64,000 bases of DNA, from assembly GCA_002734065.2 (NCBI GenBank), contig NVXU02000009.1, positions 26,502 through 90,501 of the forward strand, in the 5' to 3' direction. Position 1 is the first letter of the stretch; each line of letters opens with the position of its first letter. Source of the DNA: Fluviicola sp. (lineage in GTDB: Bacteria > Bacteroidota > Bacteroidia > Flavobacteriales_D > Crocinitomicaceae). Both the position numbers and the translations under genes were made by a program. Positions 18,850-26,368 of this stretch are shown one piece after another. Under the pieces are notes generated by a model. The model was not told the DNA's origin. It made no database searches and worked only from the letters and a program-made list of their open reading frames with translations.

Positions 18850-18995
18850 TCTTGCAAATTCTTTGCGTAAAAAGTCAACCAAAGTGTAACTTTTAACGTC
18901 TAATAATTGTTTTACTGTAACATTAACATCATTAATTGCGTACGAAGTTAAGAATTTAAGGACAAAGAGCTTTCGTTCATTACAAAAAAATAGTT

Positions 18996-19003
18996 TATAT
19001 TTG
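18996..19003 (+). promoter_or_regulatory. Promoter -7 box (TATATTTG) for the lipoprotein pair
   Basis: A perfect TAnnTTTG box lies 21 bp before the ATG at 19024. The expected transcript start is near 19009, leaving a short leader. The -33 region is not clear (a TTCG/TTC stretch). Confidence 0.6.
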
Positions 19004-19023
19004 GAGGTTCAATATATATAACA

Positions 19024-19413
19024 ATGGTTAACATGATTACTACTTATAGAAAATTTGGCTTGGTTTTATTAATAGCATTGAGCGTTGGTTTTATGCAATC
19101 TTGCAAAAACAAAGAGCCCTCTGCGATTAAGATTTTTGTTAAATCGTATGCAAATCAAGCTTTACCTGGTGTGAAGGTTGTTATTATTGGAGATGTTACT
19201 TCCAACCCAGAAACTATTTCTTATGTTGACACGGTTATTACCAATGAGTCTGGTTTTGCGTTATTTGATGTTGCTCCTCATTATGAAAAAGGAGATAAAG
19301 ATTATGAAGTTGCTTATTTTGATGTGATTGCAGCTTCAACTGTTCAAAGTGGAACAGGTTATGTAAGAAGTCGTATTCACACAACGGCAGTAGAAACAGT
19401 TTATATTCAATAA
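19024..19413 (+). CDS. Small lipoprotein with Ig/transthyretin-like domain
   Basis: The 129-residue product has a hydrophobic leader ending in FMQSC (lipobox, Cys 27), so it should be a lipoprotein. The rest (IKIFVKSYANQALPGVKVVI and ESGFALFDVAPHYEKG) looks like a single beta-sandwich of the carboxypeptidase-regulatory/Big_1 kind. Met 4 (19033) could also be the start. It is followed after 11 bp by a paralogue with the same plan, sharing wording such as IVKILVRDSGNQAVVGATV. No function is known. The pair is one transcription unit with the promoter at 18996 and a terminator at 19830. Confidence 0.7.
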   Translation: MVNMITTYRKFGLVLLIALSVGFMQSCKNKEPSAIKIFVKSYANQALPGVKVVIIGDVTSNPETISYVDTVITNESGFALFDVAPHYEKGDKDYEVAYFDVIAASTVQSGTGYVRSRIHTTAVETVYIQ

Positions 19414-19424
19414 ATTAAAATATT

Positions 19425-19808
19425 ATGCGTTTAAATAAATTATTTTTTCTTGGTGTTTTACTACTAATGGTCTCTGTATCATTTGTTGGTTGCAGAAAGA
19501 AAGCAGATACTATTGTAAAAATATTAGTCCGTGATTCTGGAAATCAAGCGGTAGTTGGAGCAACAGTTACATTAGATGCTGTTCCCGGTGACCCAAACGG
19601 ACCTACTTTCGTGAAATTAGATGTTTTTCCATTTACTTCGACTTCAAACTCTTCTGGTGAAGCGGTTTTTAACATGAACGAATTGTATGAACTTGGTCAA
19701 GCTGGTGTAGCGGTTTTAGAAATTAAAGTTTCGGCTGGAACTGGAACTGGAACTGGCGTGGTAAAAGTTGTTGAAGAAACAGAAACGGAAGAGACTGTAT
19801 TTGTATAG
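19425..19808 (+). CDS. Small lipoprotein, tandem paralogue of the previous gene
   Basis: This 127-residue product has a hydrophobic leader ending in VGC (Cys 23), then a beta-sandwich domain beginning TIVKILVRDSGNQAVVGATV, like the neighbour. Near the end lie a GTGTGTG tract and a Glu/Thr-rich tail (VVEETETEETVFV). The tract is coded by a short tandem DNA repeat (GGAACT units near 19737-19757) that could change length by slippage. It is 11 bp after the first lipoprotein, indicating co-transcription and tandem duplication followed by divergence. The function is unknown. Confidence 0.7.
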   Translation: MRLNKLFFLGVLLLMVSVSFVGCRKKADTIVKILVRDSGNQAVVGATVTLDAVPGDPNGPTFVKLDVFPFTSTSNSSGEAVFNMNELYELGQAGVAVLEIKVSAGTGTGTGVVKVVEETETEETVFV

Positions 19809-19829
19809 ATTCAACTTAAAAAATTGAAA

Positions 19830-19858
19830 CGTATTGGTGTTGCCAATGCGCTTTTTTT
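19830..19858 (+). terminator. Rho-independent terminator after the lipoprotein pair
   Basis: The stem CGTATTGG (19830-19837) pairs with CCAATGCG (19843-19850) with one G-U pair and a 5-nt loop. A run of seven T at 19852-19858 follows. It ends the rightward lipoprotein unit and abuts the stop of the leftward exonuclease gene. Confidence 0.8.
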
Positions 19859-20576
19859 ATGAAAAGTGAATTTCTCCGTCCTCCACAAGTTGATCTCCTC
19901 GCATTCTTAAAAAGAGTTGAATCAAGGCAACGACATCCTTCTCACAATAGACTTTTATTCTTTCCAAACCTTTCTCTTCGTAATAGACACGGGCAACATC
20001 CGCACCAGAAATATCATCTTTTGGCGTGGGGATATTAAACACATGACAAAGCAAGGCAAGTGATGTATAAGCTTTAAAATCACCGAACTTCCACAACTCC
20101 ATTGTGTCAAGATGACTTATTTCCCACGGTTTTTTACCTGCGATGTTCAGTGTTTCTGGCAGTTCTAATCCATTAATTAACATTCTTCTGCAGATGTATG
20201 GAAAGTCAAATTCTTTGGCGTTGTGACCACACAAAATGCTTGTTGGAGAATTGTAATGTTCCCCTAAAAGGGCGCTGAACTGTTTTAATAAAGTCTCTTC
20301 GTCCTCATGGTAGAAAGATTTCATCCGTATTTGTCTTCCCGTGGAGCTGTTGGTCACAAAACCGACTGAAATACAGACTATTTTTCCAAATTCTGCGAAA
20401 ATACTGCCTCTTTCGTCATATAATTGACTAAAGCTTTTCTCTTCACTTTGTTGAAAGCGTGTTTTTGCTTCAAATAGTGCTTTCGCTTTTTCATCTAAAT
20501 CTTCAAATTTATAGATGAGTGGGGCTGTTTCAATGTCGAGGAACAATACTTTCTCGAGGGCTACTTTTTTAAGCAT
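19857..20576 (-). CDS. Predicted 3'-5' exonuclease, DNA polymerase B-like exo domain
   Basis: The 239-residue protein has the DEDD exonuclease layout of the PolB exo2-like family: FLDIET (Asp 14, Glu 16), then CGHNAKEFDFPYI (Asp of motif II) and YCEKDVVAL (motif III). SLALLCHVFNIPTPKDDISG is also typical of this family. It lacks a polymerase domain, so it is probably a stand-alone single-strand DNA exonuclease in repair or RNA processing. It is a single gene with 145 bp upstream. Family recognition is good, the biological role is not known. Confidence 0.82.
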   Translation of the reverse strand: MLKKVALEKVLFLDIETAPLIYKFEDLDEKAKALFEAKTRFQQSEEKSFSQLYDERGSIFAEFGKIVCISVGFVTNSSTGRQIRMKSFYHEDEETLLKQFSALLGEHYNSPTSILCGHNAKEFDFPYICRRMLINGLELPETLNIAGKKPWEISHLDTMELWKFGDFKAYTSLALLCHVFNIPTPKDDISGADVARVYYEEKGLERIKVYCEKDVVALIQLFLRMRGDQLVEDGEIHFS

Positions 20577-20721
20577 GGTTGGTGTTTTTAAGGTTAAATT
20601 TTGTTTTTCTCTTATTAAGATAAAGAAAATTTTGAATTGAATTCGGTAAAAGTGAAAAATTAATAATGAAAAATGAAAATCCCACGTTGATTACGCAGGT
20701 AGGCGCAGAGGTGAATGGCCT

Positions 20722-21123
20722 TTAAGGTATCAAATTTTGGATAATTGCCGTTATATCATACCACGCAATTAATTTATAGTCTTCTTTGAAATTTTTAAAC
20801 TTCTTCTTTGAATAAAATTCTCCTTTGTTTACCCCTCTAGACGCAACTGCTGAAATATAGGTTCTGTATTTTTCCTCTTGAACTTCGTTTATTAAGCCGT
20901 CTTTTTTCTCAAAATTCAATAGTTTGTCATAAACCCGTCTACATTTATCATCATAAAGGACTTCATATGCCTCGACAATGTTAACAAATTGTTTTGGACT
21001 ATCTAATAGATTCGAGTGCTGTTTTTCTGGATGCAATTGACTTGCTAATAACATACATTGTTTTCTAATCTCTCTGCTGGTTGCGTTTTTCTTAACTCCT
21101 AGTATATCGTAGTAATTTTTCAT
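20722..21123 (-). CDS. J-domain protein with altered HPD motif (HPE)
   Basis: Residues 1-70 form a J domain: NYYDILGVKKNATSREIRKQ, helix II with MLLASQLHPE, and FVNIVEAYEVLYDDKCRRVYDKLL. The loop between helices II and III reads HPE (31-33) rather than HPD. The Asp is needed for stimulating Hsp70 ATPase in studied J proteins, so activity is uncertain. The last 60 residues (VASRGVNKGEFYSKKKFKNF onward) match no zinc finger or DnaJ C-terminal domain I know. It is a lone gene and may be a J-like regulator that binds DnaK poorly or acts in another way. Confidence 0.75.
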   Translation of the reverse strand: MKNYYDILGVKKNATSREIRKQCMLLASQLHPEKQHSNLLDSPKQFVNIVEAYEVLYDDKCRRVYDKLLNFEKKDGLINEVQEEKYRTYISAVASRGVNKGEFYSKKKFKNFKEDYKLIAWYDITAIIQNLIP

Positions 21124-21205
21124 CTCATTCTAAAATTAACCATAATTTAAGAATAAATACAAAATGCTTCGTATTCTTTAAAATTTGTAATTCCTTAATT
21201 TACCT

Positions 21206-21213
21206 TACTTTTA
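21206..21213 (+). promoter_or_regulatory. Possible -7 box directly before the msrC start
   Basis: TACTTTTA lies only 4 bp before the ATG at 21218. If used, transcription would start at or close to the start codon, giving a leaderless message. The same spacing recurs at 25066. The final base is A rather than G, so this is a weaker match. Confidence 0.4.
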
Positions 21214-21217
21214 CCTC

Positions 21218-21697
21218 ATGTCAGAAGAACTAGCAATCATTCGAGGCGGTAAAGCAGAACAATACAAAAGTCTTTTCCCTCAAATCAAAGCACTCGTTGG
21301 TGATGAAAAGGATGTAATTGCCAACCTTGCGAATGTTTCAGCAGCATTAAAAGAGGCTTTCAACTTCTTTTGGGTCGGTTTTTACTTGGTAAAGGATGAC
21401 GAATTGGTTTTAGGTCCGTTTCAAGGTCCAATTGCGTGCACCAGAATTCAAAAAGGGAAAGGTGTTTGCGGTTCTGCATGGGAAGATACAAAAACCTTCG
21501 TTGTTACCGATGTAGATGCCTTTCCAGGACATATTTCTTGCAGCCCACTCTCTAAAAGTGAAATCGTTGTCCCTTTGCTAAAGAACAATCAAGTAATTGC
21601 TGTTTTAGACATTGATAGCAAAGAATTGGCTACATTTGATGAAGTTGACAAACAATATTTAATCGAACTTTGCGAATGGCTCGTTACCGTTATTTAA
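21218..21697 (+). CDS. msrC: Free methionine-(R)-sulfoxide reductase (GAF domain)
   Basis: The 159-residue protein is a GAF domain of the fRMsr family, which reduces free methionine R-sulfoxide in the cytoplasm with thioredoxin as partner. The three family cysteines are present: PIACTRI (Cys 74), GVCGSAW (Cys 84) and HISCSPLSKSEIVVP (Cys 108, the probable catalytic one). NFFWVGFYLV and VAVLDIDS-type wording (here IAVLDIDSKELATF) agree. It overlaps the next gene by 22 bp, so the two are probably co-expressed, though their roles look unrelated. Confidence 0.93.
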   Translation: MSEELAIIRGGKAEQYKSLFPQIKALVGDEKDVIANLANVSAALKEAFNFFWVGFYLVKDDELVLGPFQGPIACTRIQKGKGVCGSAWEDTKTFVVTDVDAFPGHISCSPLSKSEIVVPLLKNNQVIAVLDIDSKELATFDEVDKQYLIELCEWLVTVI

Positions 21698-23223
21698 TTT
21701 TTCTATCCATTATTCTGGCTTCTTGCGCACAGGTAGGAACAATTTCTGGCGGAGAAGTTGACCGTTTTGCTCCACAACCAATTGCAGACAAAGTACAACC
21801 TCCCAACGAGAGTGTTTTCTTTACAGATAAGTCCATTGAGATTCCTTTTGATGAATTTATTCGTCTCAACAAGCCTTCTGAAAACATCATTATGGTTCCT
21901 CCCGGAGCAAAAATTGACGCAAGTGTAAAAGGGAAGACGCTTTTTCTTTCTTGGGAAGAAGACCTCGAACCCAACACAACCTACGCCATTTACCTTAATA
22001 ACGCCGTTAAAGACATCACCGAAAGCAATGACACTCTGATTCAATATGTTTTTTCTACAGGGGCCATCATTGATAGTTTAACCTATACAACGACTGTTGT
22101 TGATGCGTGGACCAATCAACCTGTGGCAGAATGCGTTGTTGGTTTGTTCGATATTGATTCTAATAAATTGGTGAGTTTTGGGAAAACGGACAATCGTGGC
22201 GTTGCTATTCTTCGATATTTATCTTCAGAATCATACAGAATTGTCGCTTTTATAGATGAAAACTTCGATTTGCAGGTGCAAGATCACGAAAAAGTCGGTT
22301 TTCCGGAGAATGATGTTGTTGAATTGACCTCCTCGATGACTGACAGTATTCCTATTCGGCTCTTTTCTCCAAAGCAAAAAACGAGGTTGAGAACCGTTAA
22401 ATATATTGCTCCTGGGAGAATTGTTTTGGGCGCCAACAGAGACTTAAAAGACGCAAAAATCATTGTCAATAATGCGCCAATCGATTCTGACCAGATAAAA
22501 GAAATAAAATCTGACAGCCTGGTCGTTTTTATCAACACCGAAGAGATTAACACACTTGAGGTTGCCGTTCTTTCTGAAGAAATAAAAGACACCACCAAGT
22601 TGCGATTTACAGATGCGCAGAAAAAAAGAAACTTTTCTATCAGTAGTAAAAACAGCAACAATCAGTTTCGCCCAAGTGAGCAAATTTCATTCTTTTGCAA
22701 TGATTTTATTACTCAAATTGACACTTCTTTGATAGAATTAATGAATTTAACCGATTCGTCAATCATTGCCCCTTCTTCTATTCATTTTGAGTACGATGAA
22801 CTAATTATTGACCTCAATAAAGACAGTTTAACGGATCTTTACGTTTTATTTAAAGACAGTTCTATCACAACAACACATGCTGTTAGTAAAAAGCAGGGCT
22901 TTACTATTCAGCTCCTATTAGATAGAAAATTAGGTTCTATCAACCTTGATTTAAGTCATTATTCTTCAAGCATCATTCTTCAATTAATAAAAAATGGAAA
23001 GGTTATAAGAGAAGATACGATTGCCAAGCCTTCTTCAGAATATCTTCTTCAAGAATTGTTTCCTGGGGAGTATGTTTTTAAGGTTATTCAAGACCGCAAC
23101 GGCAATCAAAAGTGGGATGTCGGCGATTATTCTTCCAAAACACAAGCAGAAAACATTGATTATTACTCTACCCCTATTAAAGTTAGAGCCAACTGGGATG
23201 TGGAAGTTAAATTAGGAGAATAG
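21676..23223 (+). CDS. Lipoprotein with N-terminal bacterial Ig-like domain
   Basis: I take ATG 21676 (MARYRYLIFLSIILASC), which gives a lipobox (LASC) and 515 residues. The TTG at 21670 adds two residues. The N-terminal 100 residues (PFDEFIRLNKPSENIIMVPP, NTTYAIYLNNAVKDITESND, YVFSTG) are an SbsA-type Ig-like domain. The rest is beta-rich and ends with a carboxypeptidase-regulatory-like segment (LFPGEYVFKVIQDRNGNQKW then DVGDY). I recall this protein type as widespread and uncharacterised in Flavobacteriales. It overlaps msrC by 22 bp. Likely periplasmic or outer-membrane anchored. Confidence 0.82.
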   Translation: MARYRYLIFLSIILASCAQVGTISGGEVDRFAPQPIADKVQPPNESVFFTDKSIEIPFDEFIRLNKPSENIIMVPPGAKIDASVKGKTLFLSWEEDLEPNTTYAIYLNNAVKDITESNDTLIQYVFSTGAIIDSLTYTTTVVDAWTNQPVAECVVGLFDIDSNKLVSFGKTDNRGVAILRYLSSESYRIVAFIDENFDLQVQDHEKVGFPENDVVELTSSMTDSIPIRLFSPKQKTRLRTVKYIAPGRIVLGANRDLKDAKIIVNNAPIDSDQIKEIKSDSLVVFINTEEINTLEVAVLSEEIKDTTKLRFTDAQKKRNFSISSKNSNNQFRPSEQISFFCNDFITQIDTSLIELMNLTDSSIIAPSSIHFEYDELIIDLNKDSLTDLYVLFKDSSITTTHAVSKKQGFTIQLLLDRKLGSINLDLSHYSSSIILQLIKNGKVIREDTIAKPSSEYLLQELFPGEYVFKVIQDRNGNQKWDVGDYSSKTQAENIDYYSTPIKVRANWDVEVKLGE

Positions 23224-23230
23224 ATCCTTT

Positions 23231-23824
23231 TTATTCTCCAAATCGCAACCTGTACAGGGAAGAAAACAAAATAATTCCCAAAACATAAACCAACTCGGGC
23301 AGAAGAATGAGTTGCGCTATTCCTAAGCACAAACCACCAAAAGCGATGATAGCAATGATTGCCTGAATGTGCGTTTTCCAAAGCTGAGTCATTTCTGTTG
23401 TTCTGAACTTTGCCCTCATCAAAAAGGTCATCTTGTATTGTTGATAGCTCAATAAAACAACCAAAGGAATAAGAATATAACCTTGCTTTATTCCCATTTC
23501 TTCATAGTTCAAAAAGGCTAAAAATTCTTGATAGAATTTGATTTCTGGAACAATAAAAAACATAGAAAAATGAATTAAAACTATCGAAAAGATCAACAAA
23601 ACAGAGCTTATCACTCCTTTTTTAATCCAATTCTGCTTGTTTTTAGCTTTTTGCTGAAAAGATTGTGTTTTTTTCGATTTTAGGTGCATTATTCCTTCGT
23701 TCGCTATCATATCAATGAAATAAAACAGAAGAATAAAGTACAAGCTCCAGTTCCAAAAAAAGAAACCAAGTAGCGGAATAAACCCTTCTAAAATAACCTG
23801 TATAAACCGTTGTTTTGTACTCAA
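23231..23824 (-). CDS. Integral membrane protein of unknown function
   Basis: The 197-residue protein has about five or six hydrophobic helices (near 12-40, 70-95, 110-130, 150-172 and 174-192) and a basic loop around residues 47-70. The N-terminal part (LEGFIPLLGFFFWNWSLYFI) and a Lys-rich cytoplasmic loop recall a large family of uncharacterised Bacteroidota membrane proteins. I recognise no catalytic motif. Its ATG overlaps the stop of the TPR lipoprotein gene by 4 bp (ATGA type), a sign of translational coupling, so the two probably function together. Confidence 0.65.
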   Translation of the reverse strand: MSTKQRFIQVILEGFIPLLGFFFWNWSLYFILLFYFIDMIANEGIMHLKSKKTQSFQQKAKNKQNWIKKGVISSVLLIFSIVLIHFSMFFIVPEIKFYQEFLAFLNYEEMGIKQGYILIPLVVLLSYQQYKMTFLMRAKFRTTEMTQLWKTHIQAIIAIIAFGGLCLGIAQLILLPELVYVLGIILFSSLYRLRFGE

Positions 23825-24837
23825 TACTTCAGTTTATTAGCGCGAATACGCGCGGCTTCAAATTCAGGATTGTACTTAAGACAGTTGCCATAAGCGGTAA
23901 GCGCCTGAGATATATTTCCTTTGCTTTCGTGCGCAAGTGCAAGGTTATACCACGCCTCAACATAGCGAGGTTCCGTTTCCAAAGCACTTTTGTAAAAATA
24001 CAAGGCACTGTCTAGATCGTTTTCTACAAATTGTTTGATGTATCCTTGATGAAACAAGCCTCTTGAAACGTATATATCCACCGTGTCGGTAGCCATTTCT
24101 CTGTACATTTCTTTGGCGCCTTCAATTTGTCCGTGTGTTTCTTTAGAAAAAGCAACTTGGTACTTAAATTCTAAGTCGTTTGGATTTAATTTTTGTGCCG
24201 TAACAAAGTATTCTACACATTGCGGATTGTTTTCTGCTTGGTAAATCTGAGCCAGTCTAAAATAGGCCAAGTAAAAATTCGGGTCTTGCTGAACTGCCGT
24301 TTCATAGGATGATTTTGCTAATTCGGTGTTCTCCAAAATCATGTAAGCTGTTCCTTTAAGAACGTAAGCATCTCTAACTTTCGGGTCAATGCGCAATGCT
24401 TCGTTGGCATATTGAAACGTTCTGTCAAAATCTTGTTGAAACAAATAAGTAGACGCCAAACCAACCAAAGCGCGCGTGTTTTTAGGTTGCTTTGTGATAA
24501 TAAATTTATAGTGTCTTTGGGCTTGCTGAACTTCTTTTATCGTTCTTCCCAGCTTGTTATTGATTACGTCTGCATAGAGCACTCTTGCTTCAAGGTTGTT
24601 AGAATCTAGCCGAAAAGCACGCGCTCCATCTGGTAAAGCAAGGTCGTATTTAAGTTCTGTGAAATAATCATTCCCTCTTTTTAACAACAATGAAATACTG
24701 TCAGGAAATTCTACCAATAAACTATCAATTGATTGTTCTTTTTCTGTCGTCGGTTGATCCGTATTATTTTCTTTGCAGTTAGAAAATAATAAAACTGTTA
24801 TTCCAAAAACGGTCGCTAAAAAAGATGCTTTTTTCAT
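23821..24837 (-). CDS. TPR-containing lipoprotein
   Basis: The 338-residue protein has a leader ending FSNC (lipobox, Cys 21) and then TPR units over most of its length, for example LVGLASTYLFQQDFDRTFQY, AYVLKGTAYMILENTELAKS and AWYNLALAHESKGNISQALT. It is expected to sit in the periplasm or on the outer membrane as a protein-protein adaptor. No partner is obvious apart from the membrane protein encoded next, whose start overlaps its stop. The 240-bp gap upstream carries a perfect 40-bp palindrome. Confidence 0.85.
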   Translation of the reverse strand: MKKASFLATVFGITVLLFSNCKENNTDQPTTEKEQSIDSLLVEFPDSISLLLKRGNDYFTELKYDLALPDGARAFRLDSNNLEARVLYADVINNKLGRTIKEVQQAQRHYKFIITKQPKNTRALVGLASTYLFQQDFDRTFQYANEALRIDPKVRDAYVLKGTAYMILENTELAKSSYETAVQQDPNFYLAYFRLAQIYQAENNPQCVEYFVTAQKLNPNDLEFKYQVAFSKETHGQIEGAKEMYREMATDTVDIYVSRGLFHQGYIKQFVENDLDSALYFYKSALETEPRYVEAWYNLALAHESKGNISQALTAYGNCLKYNPEFEAARIRANKLKY

Positions 24838-24968
24838 ACCTGTAAAGATATTCGAATTTTTCTTATTCCGCCATCATCAGAATAGAAGCTTGACACCAAA
24901 CGCTCATTAATTACGACAATTTATCCTTTTTTGAGTTGTTTTTAATCTTCTTCTTTTGTCAAAACAGC

Positions 24969-25008
24969 CGATTTTTCGCAAAATTCAATTGAATTTTGCG
25001 AAAAATCG
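24969..25008. repeat. Perfect 40-bp palindrome
   Basis: The left arm is CGATTTTTCGCAAAATTCAA and the right arm is its exact reverse complement, with no spacer and no mismatch over 40 bp. The inner 34 bp recur at 58154-58187. It lies in the divergent gap between the TPR lipoprotein and a small membrane protein. As RNA it would form a hairpin preceded by U and followed by A, so it does not look like a classical terminator. It may be a protein-binding or replication/repeat element. Confidence 0.9.
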
Positions 25009-25065
25009 ATAAAATCAGGTAAAATGAAGAAAAATCTTGTTCTATGATTTTTCATTGATTTTTTG

Positions 25066-25073
25066 TACTTTTG
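25066..25073 (+). promoter_or_regulatory. Promoter -7 box (TACTTTTG), possibly leaderless
   Basis: TACTTTTG fits TAnnTTTG exactly and ends 4 bp before the ATG at 25078. TTTTTTG lies just upstream. Transcription would start at about the ATG, so the message may be leaderless. Confidence 0.5.
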
Positions 25074-25077
25074 TACC

Positions 25078-25323
25078 ATGTCAAAGTGGACGAAATACCT
25101 TCTAGTCTTTTTGTTTCTGATGATAATTGATTTATCATTTGGACAAGGTTGTTCTCAGTGCAAGCTTCTAGCAGAACAAGGAAGTCAACTTGATGAAGCC
25201 TCTTTTGGAAGCAATATTAACTACGGTATTCTCTATTTAATGGCGGTTCCTTATATACTATTGTTTATTTTCTTTAGAAAGAGAATTAAGCGTGTTTTTA
25301 AAGCACTGACAGAAAAAATGTAG
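25078..25323 (+). CDS. Small membrane protein with CxxC
   Basis: The 81-residue product (starting at ATG 25078, MSKWTKYLL) has a signal-like helix ending in DLSFGQ, then a short soluble part with GCSQCKLLAEQGSQ, one further helix (YGILYLMAVPYILLFIFF) and a basic end. The single CxxC near the predicted mature N terminus could be redox active or bind a metal, but no family is recognised. It is a single gene convergent with the PorP/SprF-like gene. The upstream gap holds the 40-bp palindrome. Confidence 0.6.
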   Translation: MSKWTKYLLVFLFLMIIDLSFGQGCSQCKLLAEQGSQLDEASFGSNINYGILYLMAVPYILLFIFFRKRIKRVFKALTEKM

Positions 25324-25324
25324 C

Positions 25325-26368
25325 TTAAAACCTCCTTTTTCTTGTTTTAAACAAAGAATGGTCTCGATTTGTAAAGGAGAGTGAGAATTCTAAAGATCCA
25401 CCCCTGTATGCCCTTCTTAATTCTGAAATAGTAACATCGTAAGAAATTCCAAATTGGAAACCTTTCCAGTCAATCATTATAGACGGAATTATGGCATCTT
25501 TAAATCGATAATAAGTTCCAAAACCAAAGAATGCTTCTTGTGTGTTTCCGGTAATCTTGGTTCCATTTACAAAACGGTAACGTAGCATTACACCGAGTAA
25601 AGTTTCCATTTGAGGTCCTTGAATAAACTGAACGGCATTTGCATCTAAAGCAAAAGGGCTTCCTGAAAATTCTTTTACAAAACCAATATGACCCACATAT
25701 TTTCTATACAAGGGTTCTGCTGCTGATCCTCCAGCATATCTAAATTTTGGTTGATTTATATGAAAAACAGATGCTCCAATTTTTAATTTAAAGTCATTGT
25801 CTCTTTGAAAAGAGTTTTTTCCACCGTCATACACGTAGTAAAGTCCTGCTGAGGCATCAATATAGGTAAATGATGTCAATGTGTTGATTTCTCCCGGAAG
25901 AGCTGAATCAAAGCGTTCCCCGTTCCATTGCGACAGAAATGACACATTAGAAAGTGTCGCTTTTCTTTGCCCAAAACCTCCTTGAATTCCCAAAGAAATA
26001 GTGTGTCCCGAACGGCCCATGGGTAAAATTCCGCTCAATGTTAGCGAGCCCGCTTGGTTGCCAAATTTAGAATCTCCTCCGACATCATTAAAAAACTGAA
26101 TTCCTAAACCAAGATGCGCTTTATCGTTCATTGTTGATTTTCCTAGGTTAATGTCCGCTCCAATTGCTGTTGTATTAAACTGTGTGCCTGCCCCTAACCA
26201 TTGGTTTCTTTGGTTAATAATTACACGCTCCCAGCCATCATAAACCCCTGCTGCACCTGGATTTATAAACAACGGTGTTTGAAAAGACTGCGCAAAGTGT
26301 AAATCTTGTCCGAATGAAATCAAACTAACAATACTGACAATAACGGTGATTATATATCTATTCATCAT
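25325..26368 (-). CDS. PorP/SprF family outer-membrane protein of type IX secretion
   Basis: This 347-residue protein has a signal peptide (to ISFGQ) and the typical PorP/SprF opening DLHFAQSFQTPLFINPGAAG, followed by a beta-barrel with repeated glycine-rich strands and a basic C terminus (LFKTRKRRF). PorP/SprF members are outer-membrane partners of T9SS, often serving a type B cargo encoded next door, and some are needed for gliding adhesin delivery. Here its ATG overlaps the last base of the stop of the CotH cargo gene, so the two are coupled. The cargo has a type B sorting domain, which fits. Confidence 0.93.
   Translation of the reverse strand: MMNRYIITVIVSIVSLISFGQDLHFAQSFQTPLFINPGAAGVYDGWERVIINQRNQWLGAGTQFNTTAIGADINLGKSTMNDKAHLGLGIQFFNDVGGDSKFGNQAGSLTLSGILPMGRSGHTISLGIQGGFGQRKATLSNVSFLSQWNGERFDSALPGEINTLTSFTYIDASAGLYYVYDGGKNSFQRDNDFKLKIGASVFHINQPKFRYAGGSAAEPLYRKYVGHIGFVKEFSGSPFALDANAVQFIQGPQMETLLGVMLRYRFVNGTKITGNTQEAFFGFGTYYRFKDAIIPSIMIDWKGFQFGISYDVTISELRRAYRGGSLEFSLSFTNRDHSLFKTRKRRF

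Noticed and set aside
20641..20712. Repeat-like text TTGATTACGCAGGTAGGCGCAG and A-rich GAAAAATGAAAA in the gap after the exonuclease gene
   Set aside because: Similar low-complexity text is widespread in Bacteroidota intergenic DNA as far as I recall; with one copy here it supports no further claim.
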